DNA of 64,000 nucleotides from Rhizophagus irregularis (GCF_026210795.1 NC_089429.1:4526001-4590000), one strand, 5' to 3'. Numbered from the stretch's first letter, positions 12,201-22,050 are shown. The notes: a model not told the origin generated them from the sequence alone. A program made the numbers and translations.

Positions 12201-13560
12201 CTTCAGGCGTAACTATACTCATCGTGGTGACGATTTGTTCCGGGACATTTTTCACTGCCGTATATAAAGTAAAATCATTTTGGCAGGTTTTACATCCTCT
12301 TGCTTTACCACATAGGCAAAGACTTTTGCCTTCATTTCCACAAATTTCTTTTCGAGCTTTTTCCAATTGGAACTTTCCGTCTAAATATCGGTAATAATTC
12401 CAATGGTAGAAGCTTCTTTGCAAATAAAACCCTTGATTGATGAGAACTAGATCCCCACTCGTCGTACTATTTTCTTTTTTCAGTCCAGACGATTTACGTT
12501 GCTTTAAAGTATCCGTACTGTCGCTTTCGAACTGATAGCAACAATAAACCTTTTCTTCTAATTCTTCCTCTTCGTATTCATCGTCAGACTCTTCCTCCTC
12601 ATCTCCATCATCATCGTCCTCTTCCTCTTCACTTTCAACTATCCTCGCCTCTTCCTCTTTTTGTTTTATCATTCGTTCGTGCGGCATCATCCGATATTCA
12701 ACAGGGATTTCCACTTCTCGGCCTTGCCAAGTGAACAACAACGTCGATGCCTTATAGTTTAACTGGGCTTGCACTTTCGATAGCCAATCGTTACCTACTA
12801 TGGCACTATAAGATTCGGTATCGATTACTACCACGTTGATAAGAACAGTAACGCCACCAACGGTTATCGGAAAATCCAGCACTTCACCCAATGGCCGTTT
12901 CTTTTCCCCGTTGACGTTTATCATCACAATTGCAGATGGTCGGTCTATCGCAATTCCCAAGTCATTCAACAGCTGACAGGTAACAATACTACCAGCTGCT
13001 CCTGTATCGACAATTAATGGGATTCTTTTCCCTTTTATCATGGCGTCGCAATACATTGCTGTCGTACTTTGTACGTCCTGATGAGCGAATTTAGCGCTTC
13101 TAGTCATTGGTTTCCGTAAACTTTTTCCAACGTCGCTTCGAAGCTTTGGTGATATCTGAAATAGTTGTCCGAAGGTAATGTTTGCTCGTTGCTATTGTAA
13201 ATCGGCAACTATGTTGTACGGTGGTATGTGAGCAGCTATTGACGGCTGAACCTTCGGTGTTTTCTTTTTCCGCACCGTAGCCTTCTTCTTTTTAATTTCG
13301 GTAGCCTGTTCTTTCGCATTGACGGTCATCGGCTCTCCTTCGCCAACATTATTAGTCGTTTGGATAGGAATCGGTATTGGTGCATACTGAGGATCTTCAT
13401 GAGCATTTTCCTCTTCGATTATTTCTTTATTCGGATATGGAGTACTTCGAGTCTTTGGTCTATTCCTTTGAGCAGGGTAGGCTTGGAACAAGGTTACATA
13501 CGAGGGATTTTGAACGGGTTTCGCACCTTCGCCCTCCAAAGGTGCACCTCCTAGTTTAAA
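9238..13560 (-). pseudogene. Ty3/gypsy pol: protease, RT, RNase H, integrase (several stops)
   Basis: All parts lie in one frame, -1 relative to gag. In order: a linker with basic tracts; an aspartic protease with DTGAAGS near 13010; RT with VDYRQL, LDLASGYWQ, MPFGLCNAPATFQ and the catalytic YLDD near 11385; RNase H; an integrase HHCC finger near 10190-10290; the D, D, E core (MDIVGP, LLTDQG, LVERFN); and a GPY/F-type tail near 9330. No chromodomain is seen. In-frame stops are at 13192-13194, 11587-11589 (in place of the Tyr usual before FTSLDL), 10678-10680 (LAR*VMK, where the family has Trp), 10588-10590, 10570-10572, 10516-10518 and 9439-9441. An acidic run of E and D residues lies between protease and RT. 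This copy is dead by several nonsense changes. Confidence 0.9.
13523..13560 (-). promoter_or_regulatory. -1 ribosomal frameshift signal between gag and pol
   Basis: On the minus strand the heptamer T TTA AAC (13560-13554) lies in the gag frame as X XXY YYZ and is followed at once by the gag stop TAG (13553-13551). After an 8-nt spacer, GCACCTT (13545-13539) can pair with AAGGTGC (13529-13523) around a 9-nt loop. A -1 slip passes into the frame (GGAPLEGEGAKPV) that continues to protease. Slippery heptamer, spacer and hairpin all fit the known rules for -1 frameshifting. Confidence 0.85.
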
Positions 13561-15317
13561 GGCGCCGATTGTCCTTGCCCTCCCAATTGCTTCAACAGTC
13601 CTTGGAGCAAATTGGGATCAATATTTCCGGTTGGGTTGAAACCAGCCTTACCACCGGTAGTATTCTCCTTCTTTGGACATCGTCTGCTAATATGTCCAGG
13701 TTCCCCGCACGAGTAACATACTATTGGTGGTCTATCTGGAACCGATAGTTCTGGTCTCGCAGCAGGTGGTTTCCGATAACTACCAGACGGACGATTATCA
13801 ATTTTCTTCTCAATTTCGGAAACTTGTTGCGCCAACACGGTAACTAATTTCGTCAATTCAGCCATCTCAGACTTGCCGGTTTGTGCATAATTCATTATCC
13901 GGGGTCTTCCAGAATTCATCGTCAATTCGCAGGCCTTTGCTCGATTAATGGCGTCGGTCAACGTTTGATCTCCAAAGGGTTTCACCGCCATGTATAATTC
14001 TGGCAATAAGCCAGACACGAACTTCCGGGCTTGTACATTATCCGGGTATGCAAATACCGGCTTGTTGATTCGCTGGTATAATTCCCTGATTGCTGACGCA
14101 TATTGATCGACCATTTCGTTCGGTTGTTGTTGCCGTTGGTCCAACTCGGTGGACTACATTTCAACCAATGCAGGTGTTCGGAATTGCTGCTTGAACACAT
14201 GTTCAAATGTGTTATTATTCGCTGCTCCTCCCCACGCGTTTATAGGGTTGTTGACAACCGTTTGCCACCATACTGCGGCCGTTCCTTTCAGATAGGCGGG
14301 CACGACTTGCAATTTGCGTGCTGCATTCCATCCATTTGCTGCGCATGCGTTATTGAACTTGTTTAACCATGTAATCGGGTCTTGGTTTCCGCCATAAAAC
14401 GTCGGAACTGGTGCCGCTTGTACTCCCCGATTCAGCATTGCATTATTGTTAGCTGTTACCGCTGCGTTTAAATTATTTAACGCATTATTCACATTTTGCA
14501 TATTATTTCCGCCAACTCCTAACGCATTTGTCAAATTATTCAAGGCGTTAAGGAGCTGGTTAGCATTAGGCATTCCTCCAGCTATAGCCGCCATGTCTGG
14601 TTCTTCTGGTTCGTTGAATAAATTTTCTAAATATAATTCTTCGTCGGTATAGAGTAAACCAGGATCTGGTGCTTGAAATAGGAAATCTAAGTGAAGGTCT
14701 TCGTCGGTATAAAGTAATCCGGCTTCTTCTTCTTTAAATAAATTATTAAGGTAAAGATCTTCATTGATATATAGTAGCCCAGGCTCTGGTCCTATTAGAT
14801 CAAAGTTGATCTCTAAATCGGAATAGTTGGATGATCCAGTTGATAATTGTACAACAAGGGATTCTGAAGAATCGGTTAATACTTCAGATAATTCAAGTTC
14901 TTCAGTTTCACTAGTTGCTTCCAGCAGCTCTCCGTAAAAATCCTTCTCAAAATTATCGGTAAGGATACAAGCGTTGTATATCTCTTGCCTTAGATTGGTG
15001 TAAGGGCGAGGTATATCGGTATATCTTACAGTGAAAACCAGTGAATAGATAGCTTCCCAAAGATCCCGAATGGTAGGTGCGTCCGATAAATCCTCTAGTG
15101 CTTGTTGAGTATTACTGGTATAACTTCCAGTAGGATTTTCGGTTGAATACCAGTCCCAAAAGTTAACGAATTGTGGAGTATTGGGTCCAGGCGGGTAACA
15201 ATATGGACAGGAAAGATCACGATGATAATACTGAACTTGGATTATATTATTGTTTAAACGTGTATGCCAACGATCGTGTATAGTATTCTGTTGAAAGAAT
15301 AGGTTATAATCTATCAT
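13551..15317 (-). pseudogene. Ty3/gypsy gag, one in-frame stop
   Basis: The ATG at 15317 lies 45 bases inside the 5' LTR. The frame is open to a TAG at 14154-14156, in a context (LVEM*STELDQR) where related gags have Trp. It then continues in the same frame to the TAG at 13551. The N-terminal third is acidic, with three imperfect repeats of the type GLLYTDEDLYL..LF. An Asn/Ala-rich stretch follows, then the gag capsid-like region (PVPTFYGG.DPITWLNKF, LKGTAAVWW). The CCHC nucleocapsid knuckle CYSCGEPGHISRRC is near 13680-13725. Without the one stop the protein would be about 588 aa. Confidence 0.88.
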
Positions 15318-15334
15318 ACAATAATCGGGTGGGT

Positions 15335-15362
15335 ATCAAGTTTCTGGCAGAAGGCACCAAAT
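15335..15362 (-). other. Primer-binding site region of the retrotransposon
   Basis: Directly downstream of the 5' LTR on the minus strand the sequence reads ATTTGGTGCCTTCTGCCAGA. It begins with the TGG complementary to the CCA of a tRNA 3' end, two to three bases from the LTR end. The priming tRNA was not identified. Confidence 0.6.
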
Positions 15363-15870
15363 TGTTACTATCGATTTGCGTCGGGGTCACGTGATAGTAA
15401 CGGAAATTCGTGTCACGTTTATCGTAAAATAAAATGAAATAAAGTATATATGTAAAATTAAGAGTTATATGTATGATTTTAAAGTGTATATTTATTCAAT
15501 GTAAATAATAACTTAAAATAATCAAGCAATACAATAAATAAATGCTAATACATAATAAATTCATAAATAATATCAGAATAGAATATTGCTGCCTCTGCCG
15601 GCGATCTGCAATATTACCGAATAAACTATACTAAAATTTAACACTAAATAAACCTTAATTATCCCCTATCCCCCACTGTTCGCCCGCTCTATATATATTG
15701 TTCAAAAATTCGGTATAAATTATACTATGTATAAGTTAAACTTCGTATAAATTATACCAAGTATAAATTACACTTAGTATAAACTATACAAAGTATAAGT
15801 TACACCGTTACACTGCGGATCGCTGCTAATTTCTTGAACTTTCCATGTGGCGCAGATCCGCGTAACATCA
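15363..15870 (-). repeat. 5' LTR of the Ty3/gypsy element
   Basis: It is 508 bp, the partner of 7982-8489. All four differences are G here against A in the other copy, each inside a CpG here. Confidence 0.95.
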
Positions 15871-15904
15871 TCAATGATTTTCACGGCACAGCCATGAAAA
15901 ATGA

Positions 15905-16509
15905 GAGCAGTAATCCCGCACCCGTGATAAAAATAGTTTGCTATTTTTAGCATCGTCTCAAAATTAATCTGGGACAAGTTTACTTATTTTTATCTTTTTA
16001 AAATATTTATTTAAGTTATGCGTGTTAACCGCGTTTTTTTTGGTTTTTTTTCTTGTAAAAAAATAAAAAAATAAAATATTCTAAGTCTGTGCTTTTTTTT
16101 ATTTTTTTCTTTCTTCATTTGAATATTTTATATATTTTATGTATAATATATTATGTTTTTTTAACAAAAATATTTTTTTATAAATATTTCAAATATTTCT
16201 AACGAAAAATACCTTTTATTTAATCAGTTTCATTGTAATAAAAGAGAAAATTTTATATTTAATAAAGAAAAAAATATATATAATATAAATAAATCAAAAC
16301 ACGAAAATAAAAGTATCTTTGAGTTTTTTTTAAATAAATAAATCGTGTGTTATAAAATTATTACATTTTTACTTATAGAAATAAAAAAAAAAATTGAAAA
16401 AGCGCGCAACTAATAAATGATAAAAATAAAGTAAACTTGTCCCAGATTAATTTTGAGACGATGCTAAAAATAGTAAACTATTTTTATCACGGGTGCGGGA
16501 TTACTGCTC
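15905..16509. mobile_element. 605-bp inverted-repeat element with 9-bp target duplication (MULE-like MITE)
   Basis: Terminal inverted repeats of about 90 bp (15905-15994 and 16419-16509) start GAGCAGTAATCCCGCACCCG. The interior is AT-rich and non-coding. The 9-bp sequence gaaaaatga flanks it on both sides (15896-15904 and 16510-16518). Long TIRs with a 9-bp duplication fit Mutator-like elements. It lies only 34 bp from the retrotransposon LTR. The small ORF crossing the left TIR is a by-product. Confidence 0.88.
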
Positions 16510-16518
16510 GAAAAATGA

Positions 16519-17050
16519 TATTCCAGTGGCTTAGTAAAATAACTTATTTATCTCCGGTATCCGTACATAAAGCCCTTTAATATATACTTATTTTGACTAA
16601 TAATGATCTTTTTATTCCAATATTGCTTTTTACCCATCTTTTTAAATAAACACCACCCGTGAGAATATCAAGAAAAAAATTCACAAATTTTAACTAGGAA
16701 CCGTGGGATAACTTGTATTAAATACATACGAAACTAAAAATCATAATAATGTTTACAAATTGTTTAATTTGCTAACGAAGACTAGTATGGATTACTTTAT
16801 GGTGAGAAAAAATTGTCAATCATAAGGCGCAGCACATATTTTTAGTTTAACTGACACCAAAAAATCTGCCCAAAAAATTCCGCACAGGCCGGCACTATGC
16901 AGTAACACGTGAATAAACAGTAGTGCGTGACAAATAGGATTTTGACTAACCGAAAAAAATCTAAGTCCCTCAGATACTTATAGAAAATGGAAACACAGAG
17001 GGACGTGACACGTGTGATGAATAAATTTTACTATGTGGATTAATTTTTTA
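16519..17050. other. Intergenic, upstream region of BTB-SPRY gene C
   Basis: AT-rich with no ORF of interest. It includes a copy of the distal BTB-SPRY upstream block at about 16705-16830 ('GTATTAAATACATACGAAAC', 'GATTACTTTATGGTGAG', 'CAATCATAAGGCGCAGC'). Confidence 0.5.
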
Positions 17051-17052
17051 GT

Positions 17053-17130
17053 ACAGTGTGACATAGTACAAATCGTACAAATAACCTTAAATCGATATTT
17101 TTTTTTTAAAAAAAAATTTTTTTACAAGAA
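17053..17130 (+). promoter_or_regulatory. Proximal promoter and leader of BTB-SPRY gene C
   Basis: The motif ACATAGTACAAAT (17061-17073) is followed by a second GTACAAAT (17075-17082). A T-tract/A-tract/T-tract (17098-17121) ends nine bases before the ATG. The TATA element is less clear than in copies A and F. Confidence 0.5.
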
Positions 17131-18540
17131 ATGATGAGAGGATATTCATTAGAAAAAGATTTAAGATTATTAATAAATAATCCAAAATATAGTGACATAG
17201 AAATTTTATGTGAGGATGGAAAGAAATTATATGGTTGTAAAGCAATTTTAGCAGCAAGATCCGAAGTATTTAACGGATTACTTTATAATGGAATGAAGGA
17301 AAGTTATGAAAACAAAATTACTTTTCCAAATATTAATTCTTTTGGTATGGAGATTATTATGGAATATATTTATACGGGATCAATTAAAGAAGAATTTTTA
17401 ACAAAGGATAATATAACTGAAGCATTTTACGCCGCAGATTATTTTCAATTACCAGACCTTCAGGATTTTATTATAAAAGTTTTCAAAAATTTCAAAAATA
17501 TGTTAGAAAAATATTTTTCTCCGGAAATATTGTCTATATTTGCAGGAAAAATGCCATTAACAGAAGATAATATTCTATTAAATTTATTGGTTAAAGCGGT
17601 AGCTAATATTCCATTAAATACAATTGAATTCGATCGATTATCTATTAAAGGTCTTCAATATCTTTTATATTGTACACATGAAAAAAAAATTCCTTTTGCA
17701 ACCCCAGAATATGAAGTTTTTCGATATAGTGCTATCCTTGCAGCAAAACAAGTTTCTAACGATGCATATAAAGCTCTTATGGAACGGGTACCGACCTTAG
17801 AACAAATAGAAAACTCTGTACAAGTACTAGAGAATAAAATAATTGCTGATCATCAAAAAATTGCTAAAGAATTGGAACCTTTAATTGAATTTATTGATTT
17901 CAGACGAATTCAAGGTCTAATATTAGTTGATATTATTGAGCCACTAGAAATTGTTCCAACTAAAATTATTTTAAATGTATATCGATATAATACAAAATCA
18001 ATTAATTCCGATAGAAATTATATTCGAGGAGTACCCATTTATTTCAATTATATTTGGGATGATACAGCATGTGGATCAAAACTTATTATTGAGGATAATG
18101 GAAAAGTTATTTATGCACGAAATGATCTTGATTTACTCCATAGTGTTAGAGCTAAAATGATATTAGAAAATAATTATATTTTTGAATGGGATGTTATTAT
18201 TGAAAGAACTTGTAGTTGGTCTTGGGTTGGGGTATGTGCATCAGAAAATTTTGATTATGAAATTCCTGCAGGAAAACAATTTTCTGGATGGGTATTAGGT
18301 TCCAATGGTAATTGTCGTAGTTCTGGAGTTAATATAGGAAATTATTGCCCATCATTCGGAGATGGTACAAAAATTACTGTCCACTTAGATATGAATAAAA
18401 GAACTTGTGCTTTTACAGTCAACGGTACAAAGTATCCAGAAGTATCAACATGGGATAATTTACCATCAAAGCTTTATCCAGTAGTATCGTTGTATTACCC
18501 TGGTCGATTTCGAATTCAGCCTCATCAGAAAAGAATTTGA
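17131..18540 (+). CDS. BTB-SPRY domain protein (copy C, intact)
   Basis: A single exon of 469 aa, starting MMRGYSLEKDLRLL. The BTB domain is at about residues 18-92 (AILAARSEVFNGLLYNGM, YIYTGSIKEE), then a helical BACK-like region. SPRY is at about 318-462 (FEWDVII, WSWVGVCASENFDY, GWVLGSNG, ITVHLDMNKRTCAFTVNG, YPVVSLYYPGRFRIQ). It is a probable Cullin-3 substrate adaptor like copy A. It is intact and collinear with the other copies, with a few residues lost or gained in the linker after the BTB domain. It stands about 13 kb from copy B and 29 kb from the next copy, separated by mobile elements. Confidence 0.9.
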   Translation: MMRGYSLEKDLRLLINNPKYSDIEILCEDGKKLYGCKAILAARSEVFNGLLYNGMKESYENKITFPNINSFGMEIIMEYIYTGSIKEEFLTKDNITEAFYAADYFQLPDLQDFIIKVFKNFKNMLEKYFSPEILSIFAGKMPLTEDNILLNLLVKAVANIPLNTIEFDRLSIKGLQYLLYCTHEKKIPFATPEYEVFRYSAILAAKQVSNDAYKALMERVPTLEQIENSVQVLENKIIADHQKIAKELEPLIEFIDFRRIQGLILVDIIEPLEIVPTKIILNVYRYNTKSINSDRNYIRGVPIYFNYIWDDTACGSKLIIEDNGKVIYARNDLDLLHSVRAKMILENNYIFEWDVIIERTCSWSWVGVCASENFDYEIPAGKQFSGWVLGSNGNCRSSGVNIGNYCPSFGDGTKITVHLDMNKRTCAFTVNGTKYPEVSTWDNLPSKLYPVVSLYYPGRFRIQPHQKRI

Positions 18541-19705
18541 TTGTAAAAAACCTTTTGATATTATTTACAACTATAATGAAAGATTTAAATTCGTGGTCAA
18601 ATTACTAATATAGTCAGAAATCATAATTTAGTGTTCAAGTCTTTTTTCAAATTACCAGAATAAACTACGAAACATGATTGGTTAGGGCGTTTAATGTTTT
18701 ATATTTTAATGTTAAAATAATGCATAAAAAATTAATTAATTAAAATGAAAAGATGACAATAATATTAAACATGAAATTTTCATTTTCTAAATTAAATAGA
18801 TCGGAGATCTAGGTTAAAGGTGCTCGAAAATTAGATATACCGATAAATTAAAACTTAATATAATGACAAAATTTTACTATCCCACTATACGAGAGAACAT
18901 AAGCATATCAGATTTTTCAATAATTTTTGACACTAACATTTGTTATATCGTAGTTTGAATGAAGAAAGGGTTGTATACCATTTTTTGCTCTTTAATTTTG
19001 TAAAAGTTAATTATAGCAAAAAATTGGCATTCAGAATCCAAGTTTTCACCCTAAGTAAACTTGCGGAAAAAGCAAAAATACGTATAGGAATCAATTTTAA
19101 TGTCTGTGTGGTGGTTTTACTAAGTTTTATTTGAAAAATAAACACAAAAAATTTTCTCGTTAACGGATTATCATCTATTTTTGATAGTGTCACGTGATCA
19201 AATGATCAATTATTTGGTAGTAATAATGAAACTTTTTTCTCTTTAAATAGAAATTTAGAATTCTTAACTCGCTATTGAATGATTTATATGGTTCATCAAA
19301 ATTTGAATTCATACAATTTTTTTTTCTTTAAAAAAAGGAAAGAAAAAAGAATACGATATAAAACTGCTAACAATAAAAAAGAAAAAAAAACTTGTCGAAA
19401 CAAAAAACAAATTTTGGTTATTTTTTGCTCATATATTTTATAAATTAATAAAGTAACATAATAATAAACAGCTTATTTTTATGGCTGATGAAATATTTAA
19501 TCATATATGCAAATTTTATGGTACAATCATTAATACTTTTTGACCGCGTAAAGAAACCCTTTATCCAATCAAATGAGTCAATTAGAGAATGACCTTACAC
19601 TGAAAAGCGTAAAAAGTTAGTGCTATAAGATAATATCATTCACGTTCAATTGTTTAAAAATAGTCGTCCACAAGTAATCACACTAGTCGAACTAAGCTAT
19701 ATTTA
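18541..19705. other. Intergenic, no gene seen
   Basis: The first ~150 bases are the shared BTB-SPRY 3' flank, including 'AATAAACTACGAA' at about 18659. The rest is AT-rich. Short open frames on both strands around 18940-19190 have no recognisable features. Confidence 0.4.
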
Positions 19706-19708
19706 TTA

Positions 19709-20015
19709 GGCCACACAAATTCAATTTTTCGGTTCACGTAACATTGAAATTTAAAATCGACCCGGGGACCCGGGGTTTATTGTTTATTAGTAAAAAAAGT
19801 TTATATATAAAATCGTGACATTTGATTGGTTGACTTTTAAAAGGGAGGAATTTATTTTCGCTCTAGAAGTTCTCAGCCGCGTAATAAACTTACCCGCCAA
19901 TAAATTACGTCCCGATCACGTGATAAATTTTTTTATATATAAACTTTTTTTTATTGAAATTTGAAAAAGTGACCCGGCCGGGTGAAGTGAACCGAAAATT
20001 CGAATTTGTGTGGCC
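19709..20015. mobile_element. 307-bp MITE with TTA target duplication (PIF/Harbinger-like)
   Basis: The left end GGCCACACAAATTC and right end GAATTTGTGTGGCC are perfect inverted repeats, and the similarity extends inwards (CGGTTCAC / GTGAACCG). TTA flanks both sides (19706-19708 and 20016-20018). A 3-bp TTA duplication with GGCC-type ends fits PIF/Harbinger MITEs. It contains CCCGG-rich palindromic patches. Relatives of one end occur near 49.59 kb and 57.20 kb. Confidence 0.85.
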
Positions 20016-20496
20016 TTAAATATTAAATTAATCAAACCACATTTTTGCGAGCGAATATGATTGTGATTAAAACAAAATCGTGAATGTGATTTTTGGCACA
20101 TTTTTGTTTTAGGATAAGTTTTATTATTAATTTTCTTTTATTCTTTAGTTTTATAAATTTACTCTTTTACCATAATGTTTTATTATTAACCTAGTAATGT
20201 TGTATCACTCGAAATTCTAAGCTTAAAAAAAAATGATCTTTACAATGGACGGAGTTGCTATGGTATTATGGGTCATTATCCTACGTTCTATAAATTGCGT
20301 GTTAAAATAAATATTATTCTTACTTAAAAAGCCAACGAAAAATCCACCAAAAAGTAGAGTATTTCATACAGCTGTATTAAGTAAGTAATGTAGTCATTGA
20401 TTATATTTCTATTTAATTAATTATTTTATTATTTTTAATATGCTAATTTAAATGTTTCACTTTTTTGGAATATTTAAAAGCAAACGATAAATGAAT

Positions 20497-21094
20497 AATT
20501 ATATTTGGCGGCGCTGATAATACTACGAAACATCCAGCAGAGACTTATTATGAAGTATTAGATGTGAATACATACCAATGGTATCATAGTAATAAAGATA
20601 TATACATTGGAGCTCCTTATAAAGGCCATACGGTAACTTTAGCTGACGATCATATGCTTATTGCTTTCGGTAAATATAACTATTTTTTTATTTTTGTCCA
20701 GAACGAAAAATATGACTGTTTACTGTATAAATTTGTGTTACCCCTGTAACGACCTTTCACCTTCTTTCCTTTCAATTTTACGAATTGCTCTGCTTCTCTT
20801 CCTTTTTTCGAATATGTTACTGTCTGCACCACTTTCACTCCGATATATTTTTTTTTTACTTTGAACTTATAATTTACTATGATTAATATTTTTTTAGGGT
20901 TCGTTTATACAAAGGAAGGTAATGTTCTTAATGATGAAATCTTGATTTATAATATTGGTGATTATGCCGATTTTGATCAGGTAGAAAATTTAAGTCAATG
21001 TCTGTCAATCACCTTCGGAACCTCCTGCTGCTACAGAACCTCCTACTACGGAACCTTCTCCACATGAAAAATCTTTGGATTAGTCTTTTTAAGT
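20497..21094 (+). pseudogene. Kelch-repeat gene remnant
   Basis: The first segment reads IIFGGADNTTKHPAETYYE, then VLDVNTYQWY and APYKGHTVTLADDHMLIAFG. This is the kelch pattern of a GG turn followed by a spaced Y and W. A GT...AG intron (about 20672-20896) leads to GFVYTKEGNVLNDEILIYNI. After that, a different frame encodes a Pro/Thr-rich tail (PPAATEPPTTEPSPHEKS) ending in TAG near 21094. There is no upstream start and only about one and a half blades, so it is a truncated relic, possibly also frameshifted at about 21005. Confidence 0.55.
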
Positions 21095-21169
21095 TTGATT
21101 TGATAGTGTCACGTGATTGACGATCATGTCTATCAATGTCACGAATATTTGAATGTTTGTATGTCTGTA

Positions 21170-21310
21170 TAAATAAAACAAGAAAAACGGCTGGCATTAA
21201 TGTGGACAAAATGTCCCGGACATGAAATTATAGTGGACATGGACCGGACTGTCCGGTCCGGGACTGTCCAATGTCCGTGTCCATGTCCCATGACAACACT
21301 GAGTAGGTGT
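21170..21310. repeat. TGTCC/GGACA dyad-rich patch
   Basis: A GC-richer patch has repeated GGACATG, GGACTGTCC and TGTCCGGTCCGGGAC words in both orientations (about 21203-21290). It can fold on itself. I do not recognise it; it may be the end of a mobile element. Confidence 0.45.
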
Positions 21311-21765
21311 AGTGGAAAAATCTTACCACGCTACGGTGACTGCCGCGTTCGCGTTGTTTATATTTATACCTGATCTCTATTTGTCACGCCCACCCATTGC
21401 CCATTGGGTGTTGGGTGTTGCAACTGTTATATGTGTCACCATAAACGTATCTATATAGTGGCATTTCTTGCGCCACGCCGCCACCCGCAGCCGTCTTCAA
21501 AGATCGAAAACTCAGACTTTTTCACATGCCCACCTTTTTACTTCATAACAAAATTTACTATTGTACTGGCGCTTGATACTTTTTAAAAGAATTGTGAAAT
21601 TTAAAACTTTTAACTCTTTTATAGTTAATGATCGACAAGAAAGTTGTTATTTTTATAATTTAGTGACATTTCGGACGCTCTAACGGTCCTGCTGCCTAAT
21701 TAAATATATCCGGAACTAAAACCTGAAATTTGGTATCTGCATTTTGCATTAGTATTACACAAACA
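21311..21765. other. Intergenic, no gene seen
   Basis: Mixed composition with no frame of interest. It precedes the TATA-like motif of the kinase locus. Confidence 0.4.
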
Positions 21766-21827
21766 ACTATATATACTCGAATAAAGGCGTTTTATTTACC
21801 TTATTTTTAGGAAAAAATTATTTAGTA
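21766..21827 (+). promoter_or_regulatory. Putative core promoter of the kinase gene
   Basis: A TATA-like CTATATATAC (about 21768-21777) lies about 50 bases before the ATG at 21828. This is similar to the TATA-ATG spacing at the BTB-SPRY genes. It argues that transcription of the kinase gene may start here, 5.7 kb upstream of the kinase domain. Confidence 0.45.
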
Positions 21828-21965
21828 ATGGCTCAAAGTAACGATAAAGGTAAAAGCATATAACATGAGTATAGATATCTAATACAAATTGAAATTGCTC
21901 TAAATTTTTTTCAAACCAAATTTGCAACATAATGAAACTAGTTTCAAAAATTGAGAAAGATAAAG
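21828..21965 (+). CDS. Candidate first two exons of the microexon-kinase gene
   Basis: Exon 1 (21828-21849) encodes MAQSNDK and ends AAAG before a GTAAAA donor. Exon 2 (21942-21965) follows an ACTAG acceptor, encodes VSKIEKDK in the same frame and ends AAAG before GTAAG. The 92-nt and 85-nt introns are of normal size for this genome. Both exons leave phase 1, which continues through the array. Joined to all 57 following junction exons and to 27524-27740 and 27819-30155, the coding length is 2769 nt, exactly divisible by three, with no stop. Support comes from splice-site pattern and frame only. If transcription instead starts near the kinase, these exons are spurious. Confidence 0.5.
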
Positions 21966-22050
21966 GTAAGAAAATTATTTAACAGCTTGCGAATTATAAA
22001 CATAATTTAAATTTTTTAAACTATTTCTAAATATTATTTTACTATATTAG

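Larger units (their letters stand above)
7982..15870 (-). mobile_element. Ty3/gypsy LTR retrotransposon, full length but inactivated
   Basis: A 7.9-kb element on the minus strand. It has two 508-bp LTRs (7982-8489 and 15363-15870) that differ at only four positions. Reading from the right the order is 5' LTR, primer-binding site, gag with a CCHC knuckle, a -1 frameshift site, protease, reverse transcriptase, RNase H, integrase, an extra 3' ORF, polypurine tract and 3' LTR. The RT-RNase H-integrase order defines Ty3/gypsy. Several in-frame stops in gag, pol and the 3' ORF show this copy cannot make the full polyprotein, although the near-identical LTRs suggest a fairly recent insertion. The flanks (GATAT on the left, TCAAT on the right) show no target-site duplication. 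Confidence 0.95.

Noticed and set aside
14446-14652. Plus-strand frames inside the retrotransposon (also 11659, 12101, 13360, 14103)
   Set aside because: Antisense to gag and pol, whose motifs clearly fix the minus strand as coding.
15774-15977. 67-aa minus-strand frame
   Set aside because: It joins MITE terminal-repeat sequence to LTR sequence; the C-terminus is the same LTR text as in the retrotransposon 3' ORF.
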